A DNA stretch of 64,000 nt from Candidatus Melainabacteria bacterium MEL.A1. GTDB taxonomy: Bacteria; Cyanobacteriota; Vampirovibrionia; Gastranaerophilales; Gastranaerophilaceae. Below are positions 27,514 through 36,938 of the stretch, piece after piece. The stretch is from the NCBI GenBank assembly GCA_001765415.1, contig CP017245.1:496001-560000 (forward strand), in the 5' to 3' direction. Each line of letters begins with the position of its first letter. Positions within the stretch are counted from its first letter, which is position 1. The notes below the pieces were generated by a model, which was not told the origin of the DNA, ran no database searches, and was given only the letters and a program-made list of their open reading frames with translations. The position numbers were made by a program, and so were the translations under genes.

Positions 27514-27553
27514 GGTAACTCGTTTTAAAATTTCCGAAAGGAAATACGATACC
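27514..27553 (+). promoter_or_regulatory. structured leader of rplU (putative r-protein autoregulatory stem)
   Basis: GGTA (27514-27517) pairs with TACC (27550-27553), TCGT (27520-27523) with ACGA (27546-27549), and ATTTCC (27530-27535) with GGAAAT (27540-27545), capped by a GAAA tetraloop. A 2-base and a 6-base bulge lie on the 5' side. Extended bulged stems of this kind upstream of rplU are typical of ribosomal-protein autoregulation. The match to the known L21 leader family was not tested. Confidence 0.55.
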
Positions 27554-27573
27554 CAAGTAGAAAGGAAAGATAA

Positions 27574-27924
27574 ATGTTCGCAATTGTAGAAACAGGCGGA
27601 AAACAATATCAAGTAGAAGAAGGAAGATACCTTGATGTTGAATTACTAGAAGGCGACAAAGATTCAAAAGTTGTTTTTGATAAAGTCGTTATGATTGTAA
27701 ATGGCAAAAAATCAAAAGTAGGTCAGCCATACGTTGCTGGTGCATCTGCTGAAGGTACAATCGTTAAACACGACAGAGCTAAAAAGATTATTGTTTACAA
27801 ACAAAGACCTAAAAAAGGTTATAGAAAAAAACAAGGTCATAGACAAGGCTTTACAAGAGTAATGATTTCTAAAATCAGAACTTCTGCTCAAAAGAAAGCA
27901 GCTGAAACAACTGAAGAAGCATAA
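27574..27924 (+). CDS. rplU: ribosomal protein L21
   Basis: 116 residues. Typical start MFAIVETGGKQYQVEEG and core VGQPYVAGASAEGTIV, then a basic RPKKGYRKKQGHRQGFT. A short Ala/Glu-rich C-terminal tail follows (KKAAETTEEA). SD AAAGGAAAG. It pairs with rpmA as in most bacteria, but the small cysteine protease gene often found between the two in Firmicutes is absent. Confidence 0.98.
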   Translation: MFAIVETGGKQYQVEEGRYLDVELLEGDKDSKVVFDKVVMIVNGKKSKVGQPYVAGASAEGTIVKHDRAKKIIVYKQRPKKGYRKKQGHRQGFTRVMISKIRTSAQKKAAETTEEA

Positions 27925-27991
27925 GTTTCGTTAAACAAAACCCGAAATTCGGGAGAGGATAATTCCTCAAAACAAAGTGATACAATTAACA

Positions 27992-28020
27992 CGTATAAAA
28001 TCAAATATTAATTTTATACG
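27992..28020 (+). promoter_or_regulatory. perfect hairpin just upstream of the rpmA SD
   Basis: CGTATAAAAT (27992-28001) pairs perfectly with ATTTTATACG (28011-28020), with a 9-base loop. The rpmA SD AAGGAG begins seven bases after the stem, so the hairpin could affect rpmA translation or stabilise a processed mRNA. Confidence 0.5.
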
Positions 28021-28040
28021 GAGTATAAGGAGAATAAAAA

Positions 28041-28295
28041 ATGGCACATAAGAAAGGTATGGGATCTACCCGTAACGGTCGTGACTCCGAAGCTAAGCGT
28101 TTGGGCGTTAAAAAGTTCGGCGGAGAAATCGTTAAAGCAGGTAACATTATCATTCGTCAAAGAGGAACAAAAGTTCACCCTGGTAACAATGTAGGTATCG
28201 GATCAGATGACACATTGTATGCTTTGATTGACGGACAAGTTAAATTCGAACCACACAGACGTGACAGAAAACAAGTTAGCGTTTACGCAGTGTAA
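28041..28295 (+). CDS. rpmA: ribosomal protein L27
   Basis: 84 residues. N-terminus [20 protein letters not shown] without the cleavable extension seen in some Firmicutes; body [20 protein letters not shown] and [21 protein letters not shown] is well spaced. Followed by a strong terminator. Confidence 0.98.
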   Translation: MAHKKGMGSTRNGRDSEAKRLGVKKFGGEIVKAGNIIIRQRGTKVHPGNNVGIGSDDTLYALIDGQVKFEPHRRDRKQVSVYAV

Positions 28296-28316
28296 GAGTT
28301 TAATAGCATAATTATC

Positions 28317-28349
28317 AAAAAAGCTCCATTTTATGATGGAGCTTTTTTA
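28317..28349 (+). terminator. terminator of rplU-rpmA
   Basis: AAAAAAGCTCCAT and ATGGAGCTTTTTT form a stem of about 12 bp with a short AT loop and a U-run on the plus strand. Confidence 0.88.
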
Positions 28350-28447
28350 TTGTAAAAATTTGTTAACAATAACACTAAAATCCTAAAGTTTTTCTCCAAA
28401 CTAACCGATAAAAAAAGAGTAATCAGAAAGTAATGGAGAATTTATAT

Positions 28448-28603
28448 ATGCTAAAAAGAATTAAAACACCTTCGTGTAATGTATGCGACAGTGTGGAATT
28501 TATATTAAGAGGAGCGAGAAAACGCCGCCATATGGCGTTAGCAGCAGCAAAGATGATTAACGCTGATGCAGGTATTCAAACAAGACTGCAAGCAGTCAAA
28601 TAG
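28448..28603 (+). CDS. small basic protein (51 aa), not previously recognised
   Basis: ATG at 28448 with SD GGAG nine bases upstream (28435-28438); stop TAG at 28601-28603. It reads MLKRIKTPSCNVCDSVEFIL then RGARKRRHMALAAAKMINAD and a C-terminal AGIQTRLQAVK. A CxxC pair (residues 10 and 13) is followed by a strongly basic helix. It is bracketed by terminators at 28317-28349 and 28642-28665, so it forms its own transcription unit. No family recognised; the independent signals make it likely real. Confidence 0.6.
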   Translation: MLKRIKTPSCNVCDSVEFILRGARKRRHMALAAAKMINADAGIQTRLQAVK

Positions 28604-28641
28604 TGATTATTGTTTAGTAAGAATTGAGAGTTTATATTTAA

Positions 28642-28665
28642 AAAGACCGAAAAATTTCGGTCTTT
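28642..28665. terminator. bidirectional terminator
   Basis: AAAGACCGAAA (28642-28652) and TTTCGGTCTTT (28655-28665) with flanking A/T runs. It separates the 51-aa gene from the convergent pilin-like gene. Confidence 0.8.
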
Positions 28666-28673
28666 ATTTTTTA

Positions 28674-29462
28674 TTATTTACACGTCGATTTTCCATTCCA
28701 CTCAAGTTTATCTGGGCAACGCAAATAATCTAAATTTTCTTTATACATAGCCCAAGCCGTAGTAAACCAACCTTCTTGTGCTGCCCAACCTGTTTCACTA
28801 GGCGAATGGTCAATACCAGCAGCTCGTAATTTTCCATTACCGTATCCGTCAAAATAAAAAATATCTTTTCCCAATGTATTTGGATATTTTTTGCCATTAG
28901 TATCTATATAAAAATTCATACAACTTGATTCAGAACTAATACATTCAGCTTTTGTCTTAAGTTGGATAGCAACTGCAGTTCCATCGTTTAAACGAAATGA
29001 ATAATAGTCGCTTGAAGAGAAATCTTCAGTTCTTTTTCTTCCAGTTAAATCTTTAAATTTTCCATTATCACCGGGCGCACAATCCGATTTTTCACCTACA
29101 CCGCAATCTTCAATAATTTTTAAATATGGCTTTAAATTTGAAGTAACTAAATTAAGTCCATCTGCATCTTTCGTTATTCCCCAAGTATAAAGCTCTCCAT
29201 TGTCGTTTTGTGCCATCAATAAAGCATTTGCCAAAATGCTATAATTTTTCTTAATTGTTGAAATAGTTGCTTTTTCTTGTTTTGCGGTAATTAAGCTAGG
29301 CATCGTCATTGCAGCAACAACACCGATTATACCGAGTGTAATTAATACCTCTGCGAGCGTGAAGGCATCTATGCATCTTAAAAACAGGCGTAGACCATGA
29401 TTATGAGAGGGTTTTAGACTATTGCCCCCCCCCCGAGGAACGTGCCGTTCCATCCGCCACAT
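28674..29462 (-). CDS. pilin-like gene downstream of poly-G leader, locus B
   Basis: The open frame gives 262 residues from an ATG at 29462 that has no SD. The pilin motif DAFTLAEVLITLGIIGVVAA begins at residue 32. The mature body contains YIDTNGKKYPNTLGKDIF, the shared family motif, several Cys and a C-terminal CPDKLEWNGKSTCK. The SD-bearing start is 29512 and is one base out of frame (G10 run at 29425-29434). The insert between the poly-G and the pilin motif is only about 24 residues here, much shorter than at loci A and D. With 11 or 8 G the locus 28674-29512 would be one frame. As read it is OFF. Confidence 0.7.
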   Translation of the reverse strand: MWRMERHVPRGGGNSLKPSHNHGLRLFLRCIDAFTLAEVLITLGIIGVVAAMTMPSLITAKQEKATISTIKKNYSILANALLMAQNDNGELYTWGITKDADGLNLVTSNLKPYLKIIEDCGVGEKSDCAPGDNGKFKDLTGRKRTEDFSSSDYYSFRLNDGTAVAIQLKTKAECISSESSCMNFYIDTNGKKYPNTLGKDIFYFDGYGNGKLRAAGIDHSPSETGWAAQEGWFTTAWAMYKENLDYLRCPDKLEWNGKSTCK

Positions 29463-29512
29463 AGAGCTTTGTTCAATTTTTCAAACTCTTGTGACATCAA
29501 TCTCTTTTTCAT
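29414..29512 (-). other. SD-bearing leader frame with poly-G tract, copy B
   Basis: Same leader as at locus A: ATG at 29512, SD GAGAGGAA, G10 at 29425-29434, stop at 29414-29416. Confidence 0.7.
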
Positions 29513-29547
29513 AAAAATTCCTCTCTTTTTTTATTATTAACATATCT

Positions 29548-29576
29548 ATTTTAACAAATTTTTTGATGTTTTTCAA
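29548..29576 (-). promoter_or_regulatory. promoter of pilin-like locus B
   Basis: TTGAAA (29571-29576) and TAAAAT (29548-29553) on the minus strand, 17-bp spacer, as at locus A. Confidence 0.65.
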
Positions 29577-30067
29577 GTAGTTTCAAGAAGAAGAAAATAA
29601 TCCCACGATAGCGAAATGAACAATAACTTGTTAGTGAAACAAACAACAAAAAGCTTTACACAAATGTATGATGTAGGAACAAATGTTTACACAGAGAGTT
29701 AAAAACAGGCATTGTTTGAGCGTAGCGAGTTTGACTGTTTTTTAGTTGAACTTACTAGTTATTAGTGAATGGAGCGTGTGGGTGGTTTTGTGGAACTTTT
29801 TACACAAAAAGTTCCCGCCGTCTGCGCAAGACAAAAAACAATCCTTCCACCGCAAGCGGTCCCCCTTCCTTTGCAAGGAAGGTTAAATGTTTCCCTAACG
29901 GGATAGCACCCACCTAAATTACCTCTCACAAAACGTGACATTTAGTCACCTTTTGTTCGGCAGAGTCTCATCAGGGAGGAAAACAATTTCCTTGATACGG
30001 TCTACTCACTATTCACCACTCACCATTCACTAAAAAAACAGACTTTACCTCTAAGCACCTTATAATT

Positions 30068-31111
30068 TTAGCTATGCAATTCCGGTTTAATTAAAAACTT
30101 AATTGCTTTTCCCTCAATGTGTTGGTGCATTGCCCATTCTACTTTATCTAACGGCAAGGTATCAGTTATAAGTTTTTCTACCTCTACATCTCCGGATGCG
30201 ATATAATCCAAAGCCATTCTGAAATATTTTGGAGTATGATGGAAAACACTCATCAATTTTATATCGCCATAGTGCATCTTGGTAGTATCAAAAGTCACTG
30301 TAGAGCCAGATTTACAACCGCCAAAGAAATGAACGGTTCCTCCAGGTCTAACACAGGAGAAAATTCTCTCCCAAATTTCAGGTAAACCAACACACTCAAC
30401 AGCTACATCCAAACCTTTATGTTCTTCCGTATATTCTCTGAAAATCTTTTCAGGGTTAGGGTATTTCGTTAAATCAACAATTTCATCTGCATGCGCAAAT
30501 TCTTCTGCAGCCTTCAATTTTATTGGATTTCTTCCAGCGACAATAACCCTTGCACCTTTTAATTTTGCTAATCTTGCAAACATCAAACCAATAGGTCCAA
30601 TCCCAATAATGCCAACGGTTTGACCTGCTTTTATATCAGTTCTTTCAACACCGTGAACAACATTTGCCAAAGGTTCACAAAAAGCGGCTTTATCAAAACT
30701 CAAATTGTCTGGCAAAATCAACATATTCTTTTTAACAATTCGAGCCGGAACTGTAATATATTCTGCATAAGCACCGTTTAACAAGTCTAGATTTTCGCAC
30801 AAATTATATTCTTCATGCCTGCAATAAAAACATTTTCCACAAGGAGCAGAGTTGGCAGCAACTACTCTATCACCAACTTTTACATTTTCGACACCTTTTC
30901 CAACTCTATCAACAATTCCGGCAAACTCGTGACCAAAACCTGATGGTACAGATTTTATCAAAACCGGATGTCCACGCCTAAATGTTTTTACATCAGTACC
31001 GCAAGTCAAAGCTGACATAACTTTTACAACAACTTCGCCTTCTTCCGGCGGTTTTACCATAACTTCTTCATATTTAATATTTTGTGGTCCGTAATATTGA
31101 ATTGCTTTCAT
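30068..31111 (-). CDS. zinc-dependent alcohol/polyol dehydrogenase (MDR family)
   Basis: 347 residues from the ATG at 31111, which has SD AAGGGAAAA; the frame to 31150 has none. Catalytic zinc ligands are in LTCGTDVKTF and GHEFAG; structural zinc Cys lie in CGKCFYCRHEEYNLC. The dinucleotide motif is VGIIGIGPIGLMFARLAKLK. The sequence is closest in style to threonine/sorbitol/galactitol dehydrogenases; substrate unknown. A GTTGGGG/CCCCAAC hairpin (31130-31151) lies between it and the upstream paralogue 31164-32168; they are probably one operon. Confidence 0.9.
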   Translation of the reverse strand: MKAIQYYGPQNIKYEEVMVKPPEEGEVVVKVMSALTCGTDVKTFRRGHPVLIKSVPSGFGHEFAGIVDRVGKGVENVKVGDRVVAANSAPCGKCFYCRHEEYNLCENLDLLNGAYAEYITVPARIVKKNMLILPDNLSFDKAAFCEPLANVVHGVERTDIKAGQTVGIIGIGPIGLMFARLAKLKGARVIVAGRNPIKLKAAEEFAHADEIVDLTKYPNPEKIFREYTEEHKGLDVAVECVGLPEIWERIFSCVRPGGTVHFFGGCKSGSTVTFDTTKMHYGDIKLMSVFHHTPKYFRMALDYIASGDVEVEKLITDTLPLDKVEWAMHQHIEGKAIKFLIKPELHS

Positions 31112-31163
31112 TGTTTTCCCTTTTTGATTGTTGGGGGGTAGAAACCCCAACTTACTTATTTCC

Positions 31164-32168
31164 CTATCGCCCTATTGCCCTATTACTCGTAACAACAATG
31201 TACGCCTTCATAATTTTATTCGCCATTGTGTCCTCAAAGGCTTGCTCAATATCGTCTAGTTTGTATTCTGTTGATAACCCATTAACTTTAACTTTCCCAG
31301 TTTTTAAAAGCTCTAATGAATCTCTCAAATCCGCAGGCGCTGGAGAATAGCTTCCCATAACAGTTAATTCTCTGTAGTAAATTTCATTGTTTGGATAAGA
31401 AGTTTCATCATGCGGAGTGCTTGAAAATACAACAATTTTCCCTCCGTTACGAACATATTTTAGAGCCGTATCTATAGCCTTATCCGCACCTGATGTCATA
31501 TAAATTGCATCCGCTTTATATTCTTCCGACAAATCTCTAACATCTATCGCATCAATTCCAAAAGATTTTAAAATTTCTATTCTTTCAGGAATTAAGTCAC
31601 ATCCTGTTACTTTCGCACCATAAGCTTTTAGTGCTTGCGCCGTCAATATTCCAATAGAACCCAACCCAACAACCAGAACTTCATCACCTTTTAGCAAATT
31701 TGCTCTTTTTACAGCCCTAACAATACAACCTAAAGGTTCGTAAAAAGAAGCTTCGATATCTGTCAAATTTTCGGGTTTTAAATGCGCAACATTTTTAAGA
31801 TGTTCTTCGCTCAAATAAACAAATTCCGAAAACCCACCTGGTCTGATATTTGTAGCTTTAAAATGCTTACACATGGAAACATTTCCGTGTTTACAATAAA
31901 CACATTCTCCACATGGAATATGATGAGATGTAACTATTTCATCTCCTATTTTGAAATCCGTATCAGAATTTATATCAACAATTTGGGCAACAATTTCATG
32001 CCCCAAAACTGTCCCATTTTTGGAAATTTTATGCACAAATTTTACAATATCAGAGCCACATAATCCGCAGCCTAAAACTTTTACTATTGCACCTTTTCTG
32101 CCATTTAATTTTTCATCTTCGACTTGTTTTGTTATAATTTTATCATTATCAATTATTGCAATTTTCAT
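31164..32168 (-). CDS. zinc-dependent dehydrogenase (MDR family), second paralogue
   Basis: 334 residues from the ATG at 32168 with SD GAGGG; the frame to 32297 includes hydrophobic codons upstream of the SD and is rejected. Zinc-binding CGLCGSDIVKF, GHEIVAQ and CGECVYCKHGNVSMC; dinucleotide motif VLVVGLGSIGILTAQALKAY. It is clearly related to its neighbour 30068-31111 but diverged. Cotranscription suggests successive steps or alternative substrates in one sugar or polyol pathway; the substrate cannot be read from sequence. Confidence 0.9.
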   Translation of the reverse strand: MKIAIIDNDKIITKQVEDEKLNGRKGAIVKVLGCGLCGSDIVKFVHKISKNGTVLGHEIVAQIVDINSDTDFKIGDEIVTSHHIPCGECVYCKHGNVSMCKHFKATNIRPGGFSEFVYLSEEHLKNVAHLKPENLTDIEASFYEPLGCIVRAVKRANLLKGDEVLVVGLGSIGILTAQALKAYGAKVTGCDLIPERIEILKSFGIDAIDVRDLSEEYKADAIYMTSGADKAIDTALKYVRNGGKIVVFSSTPHDETSYPNNEIYYRELTVMGSYSPAPADLRDSLELLKTGKVKVNGLSTEYKLDDIEQAFEDTMANKIMKAYIVVTSNRAIGR

Positions 32169-32236
32169 AACATCCCTCTTGGTTAAGATTTTATCACAAA
32201 CTTGAAAAGAAAAAAAATTAATTATATAATATATGT

Positions 32237-33217
32237 ATGACGTTAATAAGAAGATTAAATTGTTTTGATGCACCCAAAATAAAAAAAATGATTTCATATC
32301 TGGGAGATAATGAAAAGATTTCTAAAGGTTTATCTAATGAAGCTTTTGGTTTAATTCACGGATTGTTACCCTTAAAATATCGTTTTTTACCCGAATCTTA
32401 TATTTTATTAGAAAAAAAAGAAATTTTAGGGCTTATTACCGTTGTTCCAACAAACGGAAATCCATACAAGATAAACATTACACGATTAATTTTTCAACAA
32501 AATATGTATGATGTTGGCAAAAGATTAGTTGAATTTGTTATTGCACGATTTGGCGCAAAAGGAGCAACATCATTTAAAGTCACTGTTGACCAATCTCACG
32601 AAGAGCTTTTGAACCTATTTATGCAAGGTTGCGGATTTAGACAATGCAGTTACGAAAACTTGTGGAAATTAGATAATTTTAAACCGGAAACAAATGACAA
32701 AGCAAATTTCAGATGTTGTCAAAACTCTGATGCAAAACAAGTTGCACAACTATACAATAATGAATTAAAAAATTTATATAAGCCGTCGTTGCAAAGAATT
32801 AAAACCGAATACAAAGAACCTGTCTTTGAGGGATTAACTAATTTTTATAAAAACAGATATGTTTTAGAAGAACCTTCAAATCATAGAATTGTAGCATATC
32901 TGTCAATAACAACAAGTGACAATTTCAATTTCATAATAGATATGTCGATGAATGACGCATATAACATCCCTTATGATGAAGTTATAAATTTTGCGCTTGG
33001 AGAGATTTCTCGAAGGAAAACAACTTTTTATGCCTTTTTAAAACATAGACAATATACTGTTAACGCTGATATTTTAGAAAAATATCTCCACGAAAGAGAT
33101 TTGAACTGTATTCAAACCCAGTGTGTTTTGATTAAGGATTTCTACAGACCAATAAAACAACAGGAAAACGCTTTGCAAGTGTTCTTATTAGGTGAAAACG
33201 AACTAGCTTCAAATTAG
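32237..33217 (+). CDS. GNAT-like acetyltransferase
   Basis: 326 residues. The N-terminal half has GNAT-like features: a strand SYILLEKKEILGLITVV, then ITRLIFQQNMYDVGKRLVEF corresponding to the acetyl-CoA-binding region, and FMQGCGFRQCSYENLW. The C-terminal half (about 155-310) may be a second, degenerate acetyltransferase domain (CCQNSDAKQVAQLYNNELKN, then RIVAYLSI). Substrate unknown. Divergent from the dehydrogenase operon; about 210 bp separate it from ilvC. Confidence 0.6.
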   Translation: MTLIRRLNCFDAPKIKKMISYLGDNEKISKGLSNEAFGLIHGLLPLKYRFLPESYILLEKKEILGLITVVPTNGNPYKINITRLIFQQNMYDVGKRLVEFVIARFGAKGATSFKVTVDQSHEELLNLFMQGCGFRQCSYENLWKLDNFKPETNDKANFRCCQNSDAKQVAQLYNNELKNLYKPSLQRIKTEYKEPVFEGLTNFYKNRYVLEEPSNHRIVAYLSITTSDNFNFIIDMSMNDAYNIPYDEVINFALGEISRRKTTFYAFLKHRQYTVNADILEKYLHERDLNCIQTQCVLIKDFYRPIKQQENALQVFLLGENELASN

Positions 33218-33412
33218 AAATATAATAAATAGGAATATGTAATTTATCAAACAAATTTTGACTTTTGTTATCTAAATAACTACTATTTATTACAATGCAC
33301 TTTTGTTATTGGCGTATAAATTAGCGGAGAACAAATTCTACATCAATACAAACAAACTAACATATATTTACAATTAAAGTTTTGAATTTATTTTTGTGTT
33401 AAAATCGGTTAA

Positions 33413-34456
<1,044 letters not shown>

Positions 34457-34492
34457 CATAACCGTTAACGAATTTATGAGTTATACGGATAT

Positions 34493-34520
34493 GTCATACC
34501 GAACTTGTTTCGGGATCTGA
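34493..34520. repeat. small palindromic repeat remnant
   Basis: TGTCATACC followed by CCGAA (34499-34503) and TTCGG (34509-34513) hairpin. This resembles the ends of common intergenic palindromic repeats and lies between ilvC and the YhaM-like gene. Confidence 0.4.
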
Positions 34521-34549
34521 AGCAAAAAACAAAAACAAGGAAATAAACA

Positions 34550-35392
34550 ATGTTCAGTACAGATGTAGATTATGAAATAGTAAATTTTTCAGTGGGCGAC
34601 ACAAAAGCAGGAACAAAAATGGGAAAACTCCAACTTAAAAACATGGAAGATAACTCAACTTTGAACTGTATTTTATGGGAAGAAACTCTTAACCGCTTTG
34701 ATAGCAAAGTATTCAGAGCCGGAAATATTGTTAGAATAGTATCAGCAAGTTTTAACGAAAGGTACAATAACTGTCTTGTTTCAACGCTTTCTTTGGTTAA
34801 AGAGGCTAAAATGGGACTGGAAGAAAACGAAAGAGAAAAAGTTTATTCTCAAATCCTTTTGTATTTCGACAAAATCAAAAATGAAAAATTAAACAACTTT
34901 TTAACTACATATTTTATAGAACACAAAGACCTAATAAAAATTATGCCGGCAGCCAAAATGATGCACCATAACTATGTTGGCGGACTTATGGTTCACATTC
35001 TTGAATGCCTTCAATACGCAGAATGCAATATGAACAACTCTGTTTACAAATTCAACCAAGATAATATCTATGCTGCTTGTATTTTGCACGATATCGGTAA
35101 AATTTATGAGTACACAATTAATCTTGAAACAGGTTTAATTGATTACGACGAAAACTTTAGAAAAGAGTGGTTAACTCACTCTCAATATGGTTTTTCTCTT
35201 TGTATGAATAATGGTTTTAAAGAAATAGCAAGAATGATTGCTGCACATCACGGAAGAAGCGATTGGGGAGCAATTATCGACCTTGACGAAAAAGATTTAG
35301 AACCGGAACTTTATTTTATTCATATTGTTGATAATTTGTCAGCAAAATTTGGAAAAATAAACACACGACTTTTGGAAGAAAAAGGAGTATAA
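34550..35392 (+). CDS. YhaM-like 3'-5' exoribonuclease (OB fold + HD domain)
   Basis: 280 residues. Residues 1-85 look like an OB-fold nucleic-acid-binding domain (GKLQLKNMEDNSTLNCILWE). Residues 115-270 form an HD phosphohydrolase domain: HHNYVGGLMVHILE, CILHDIGKIYEY, SQYGF and IAAHHGRSDWG supply the His/Asp metal ligands. The family degrades short RNA and DNA from the 3' end. It begins a tight operon: the next gene starts 3 bp after its stop. Confidence 0.88.
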   Translation: MFSTDVDYEIVNFSVGDTKAGTKMGKLQLKNMEDNSTLNCILWEETLNRFDSKVFRAGNIVRIVSASFNERYNNCLVSTLSLVKEAKMGLEENEREKVYSQILLYFDKIKNEKLNNFLTTYFIEHKDLIKIMPAAKMMHHNYVGGLMVHILECLQYAECNMNNSVYKFNQDNIYAACILHDIGKIYEYTINLETGLIDYDENFRKEWLTHSQYGFSLCMNNGFKEIARMIAAHHGRSDWGAIIDLDEKDLEPELYFIHIVDNLSAKFGKINTRLLEEKGV

Positions 35393-35395
35393 CAA

Positions 35396-36070
35396 TTGTC
35401 TAAACTTACGACAAAACACAACTATAGCGGGACTTTAATATGCGTAGAAGGGATTGACGGCTCTGGTAAATCCACCCAACTTGCGCTATTAAGAGATTGG
35501 CTGAAATCTATCGGACAAGATGTAATTTTTACAGAATGGAATTCTTCTGAACTTATCAGCCAAACAACCAAACTTGCAAAAAAGAAAAATATGTTGTCGC
35601 CAAGAACTTTTTCTTTATTGCACGCTGTAGATTTTGCAGATAGATTAAAACAAGTTATTGCTCCTGCATTAAAAGCCGGATTTATTGTACTTGCAGACAG
35701 ATACGCATACACTGCATTTGCAAGAGATGTAGCAAGAGGAGTTGATCCAAACTGGGTACGAAATGTTTACAGTTTTGCCATAAAGCCGGATTTGGCAATA
35801 TATTTTGACATAAATCCAAAAGATTCTATGGCAAGAATTTGCGCCAATCGTGCGCCAAAATTCTATGAAGCCGGAATGGATTTAAAATTAAGTAATGACC
35901 CTTACGAAAGCTATATGATTTTTCAAGGCAGAGTTATAAATGAATATCAAAAAATGGTAGACGAATTTGGCTTAGTGAAACTGGATGCAATGGATTCAAT
36001 ACACTCAAAACAAGTTGCAATAAGAAGAATGCTAAAAGAAATTTTAGCAGAAAAAGGAGTAAACTTATAA
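35396..36070 (+). CDS. thymidylate-kinase-like P-loop kinase 1 (TTG start)
   Basis: 224 residues. The TTG at 35396 is chosen because SD GGAG lies eight bases upstream and no ATG fits. P-loop GIDGSGKSTQL (about 19-29), then a DRYAYTAFARDVARG motif matching the DRY motif of dTMP kinases. The usual REPGG segment after the first strand is replaced by TEWNSS. It therefore belongs to the thymidylate-kinase superfamily, but the substrate may differ. A paralogue follows immediately. Confidence 0.8.
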   Translation: MSKLTTKHNYSGTLICVEGIDGSGKSTQLALLRDWLKSIGQDVIFTEWNSSELISQTTKLAKKKNMLSPRTFSLLHAVDFADRLKQVIAPALKAGFIVLADRYAYTAFARDVARGVDPNWVRNVYSFAIKPDLAIYFDINPKDSMARICANRAPKFYEAGMDLKLSNDPYESYMIFQGRVINEYQKMVDEFGLVKLDAMDSIHSKQVAIRRMLKEILAEKGVNL

Positions 36071-36741
36071 TGGGACAATTCAAAACAAAACACGGATACG
36101 AAGGTTTACTTGTCGTAATTGAAGGAACAGACGGCTCCGGCAAATCCACCCAATTGCAACTTTTGAAAAAATCTATTCAAGCAAAATCTTATGGAGTAAT
36201 GGTTTCTGAGTGGAAAACATCAAGACTTATTGCAAACGTAATTGATGATGCTAAAGACAGAAACTTGCTTAACGCAACAACTTATAGCCTTTTGTATGCA
36301 TCGGATTTTGCAGATAGACTGGAAAACAAAATTATACCGGCTCTAAAATCTGGTTTTATTGTACTTTTAGACAGGTATTATTACACTGCTCTTGCTCGTG
36401 ATGTTGTAAGAGGGCAGGATATTGAGTGGGTAAAAAATTTGTATGATTACGCTCCAGAACCGGATTTAATATTTTATCTTGATATGCCGGTTGATGTTTT
36501 ACTAAAAAGAATTATTGGTACAACAGGCTTGAATTACTATGAAAGTGGTCGAGATGTCGGATTTTCAACAGACTTTTACAAAAGTTTTGAAATATATCAA
36601 AACAAATGTCTTGAGCAGTATGAAAAAATGAAATCTGAGTACAATTTTATCAGCATTGACGGCACAAAATCCGTTAACGAAATCCATTCTATAATGAACA
36701 ATGAAGTTCAAAAGATTTTGGATTCTGGCGTGCTTTATTAA
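36070..36741 (+). CDS. thymidylate-kinase-like P-loop kinase 2
   Basis: 223 residues; the ATG overlaps the stop of the first kinase (TAATG), so the two are translationally coupled. P-loop GTDGSGKSTQLQLLK, DRYYYTALARDVVRGQD, and SEWKTS in place of REPGG. The two are clearly homologous along their length (FADRL, LKSGFIVL, PDL.FY.D) and form a tandem duplication. Coupling suggests a heteromer or two nucleotide specificities. Confidence 0.8.
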   Translation: MGQFKTKHGYEGLLVVIEGTDGSGKSTQLQLLKKSIQAKSYGVMVSEWKTSRLIANVIDDAKDRNLLNATTYSLLYASDFADRLENKIIPALKSGFIVLLDRYYYTALARDVVRGQDIEWVKNLYDYAPEPDLIFYLDMPVDVLLKRIIGTTGLNYYESGRDVGFSTDFYKSFEIYQNKCLEQYEKMKSEYNFISIDGTKSVNEIHSIMNNEVQKILDSGVLY

Positions 36742-36938
36742 AAATTTACGAGAATATTAAGGCGAAATTTCACAAAAAAACTTATTGCCTTAACGCCTTA
36801 TTAACTTATCGCCTTTATCGAATTGTTACAATAAAAAACAAAAATTTACGTTGCGAAACATTTTGAATCATGGGGCATGGTTTATGCTACATTAGAAAAT
36901 GTAAAGAGACACAGATTATAGTTTATAGGAGATTATGA

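Larger units (their letters stand above)
29399..30030. repeat. 632-bp duplicated block, copy B
   Basis: Copy of 17931-18562 in the same orientation relative to a pilin-like gene. It fills nearly all of the gene-free stretch 29513-30067. It includes a palindromic repeat at 29840-29884 related to the DUF559-linked element. Confidence 0.85.

Noticed and set aside
31130..31151. GTTGGGG/CCCCAAC hairpin as a terminator between the two dehydrogenase genes
   Set aside because: No U-run on the minus strand and the genes are only 52 bp apart; more likely an intercistronic hairpin.
36742..36860. Repeated ATTGCCTTAACGCCTTATTAA-like text upstream of the winged-helix gene
   Set aside because: Short degenerate repeats also seen near 16.85 and 31.16 kb; no clear palindrome or consistent unit, so not annotated as an element.
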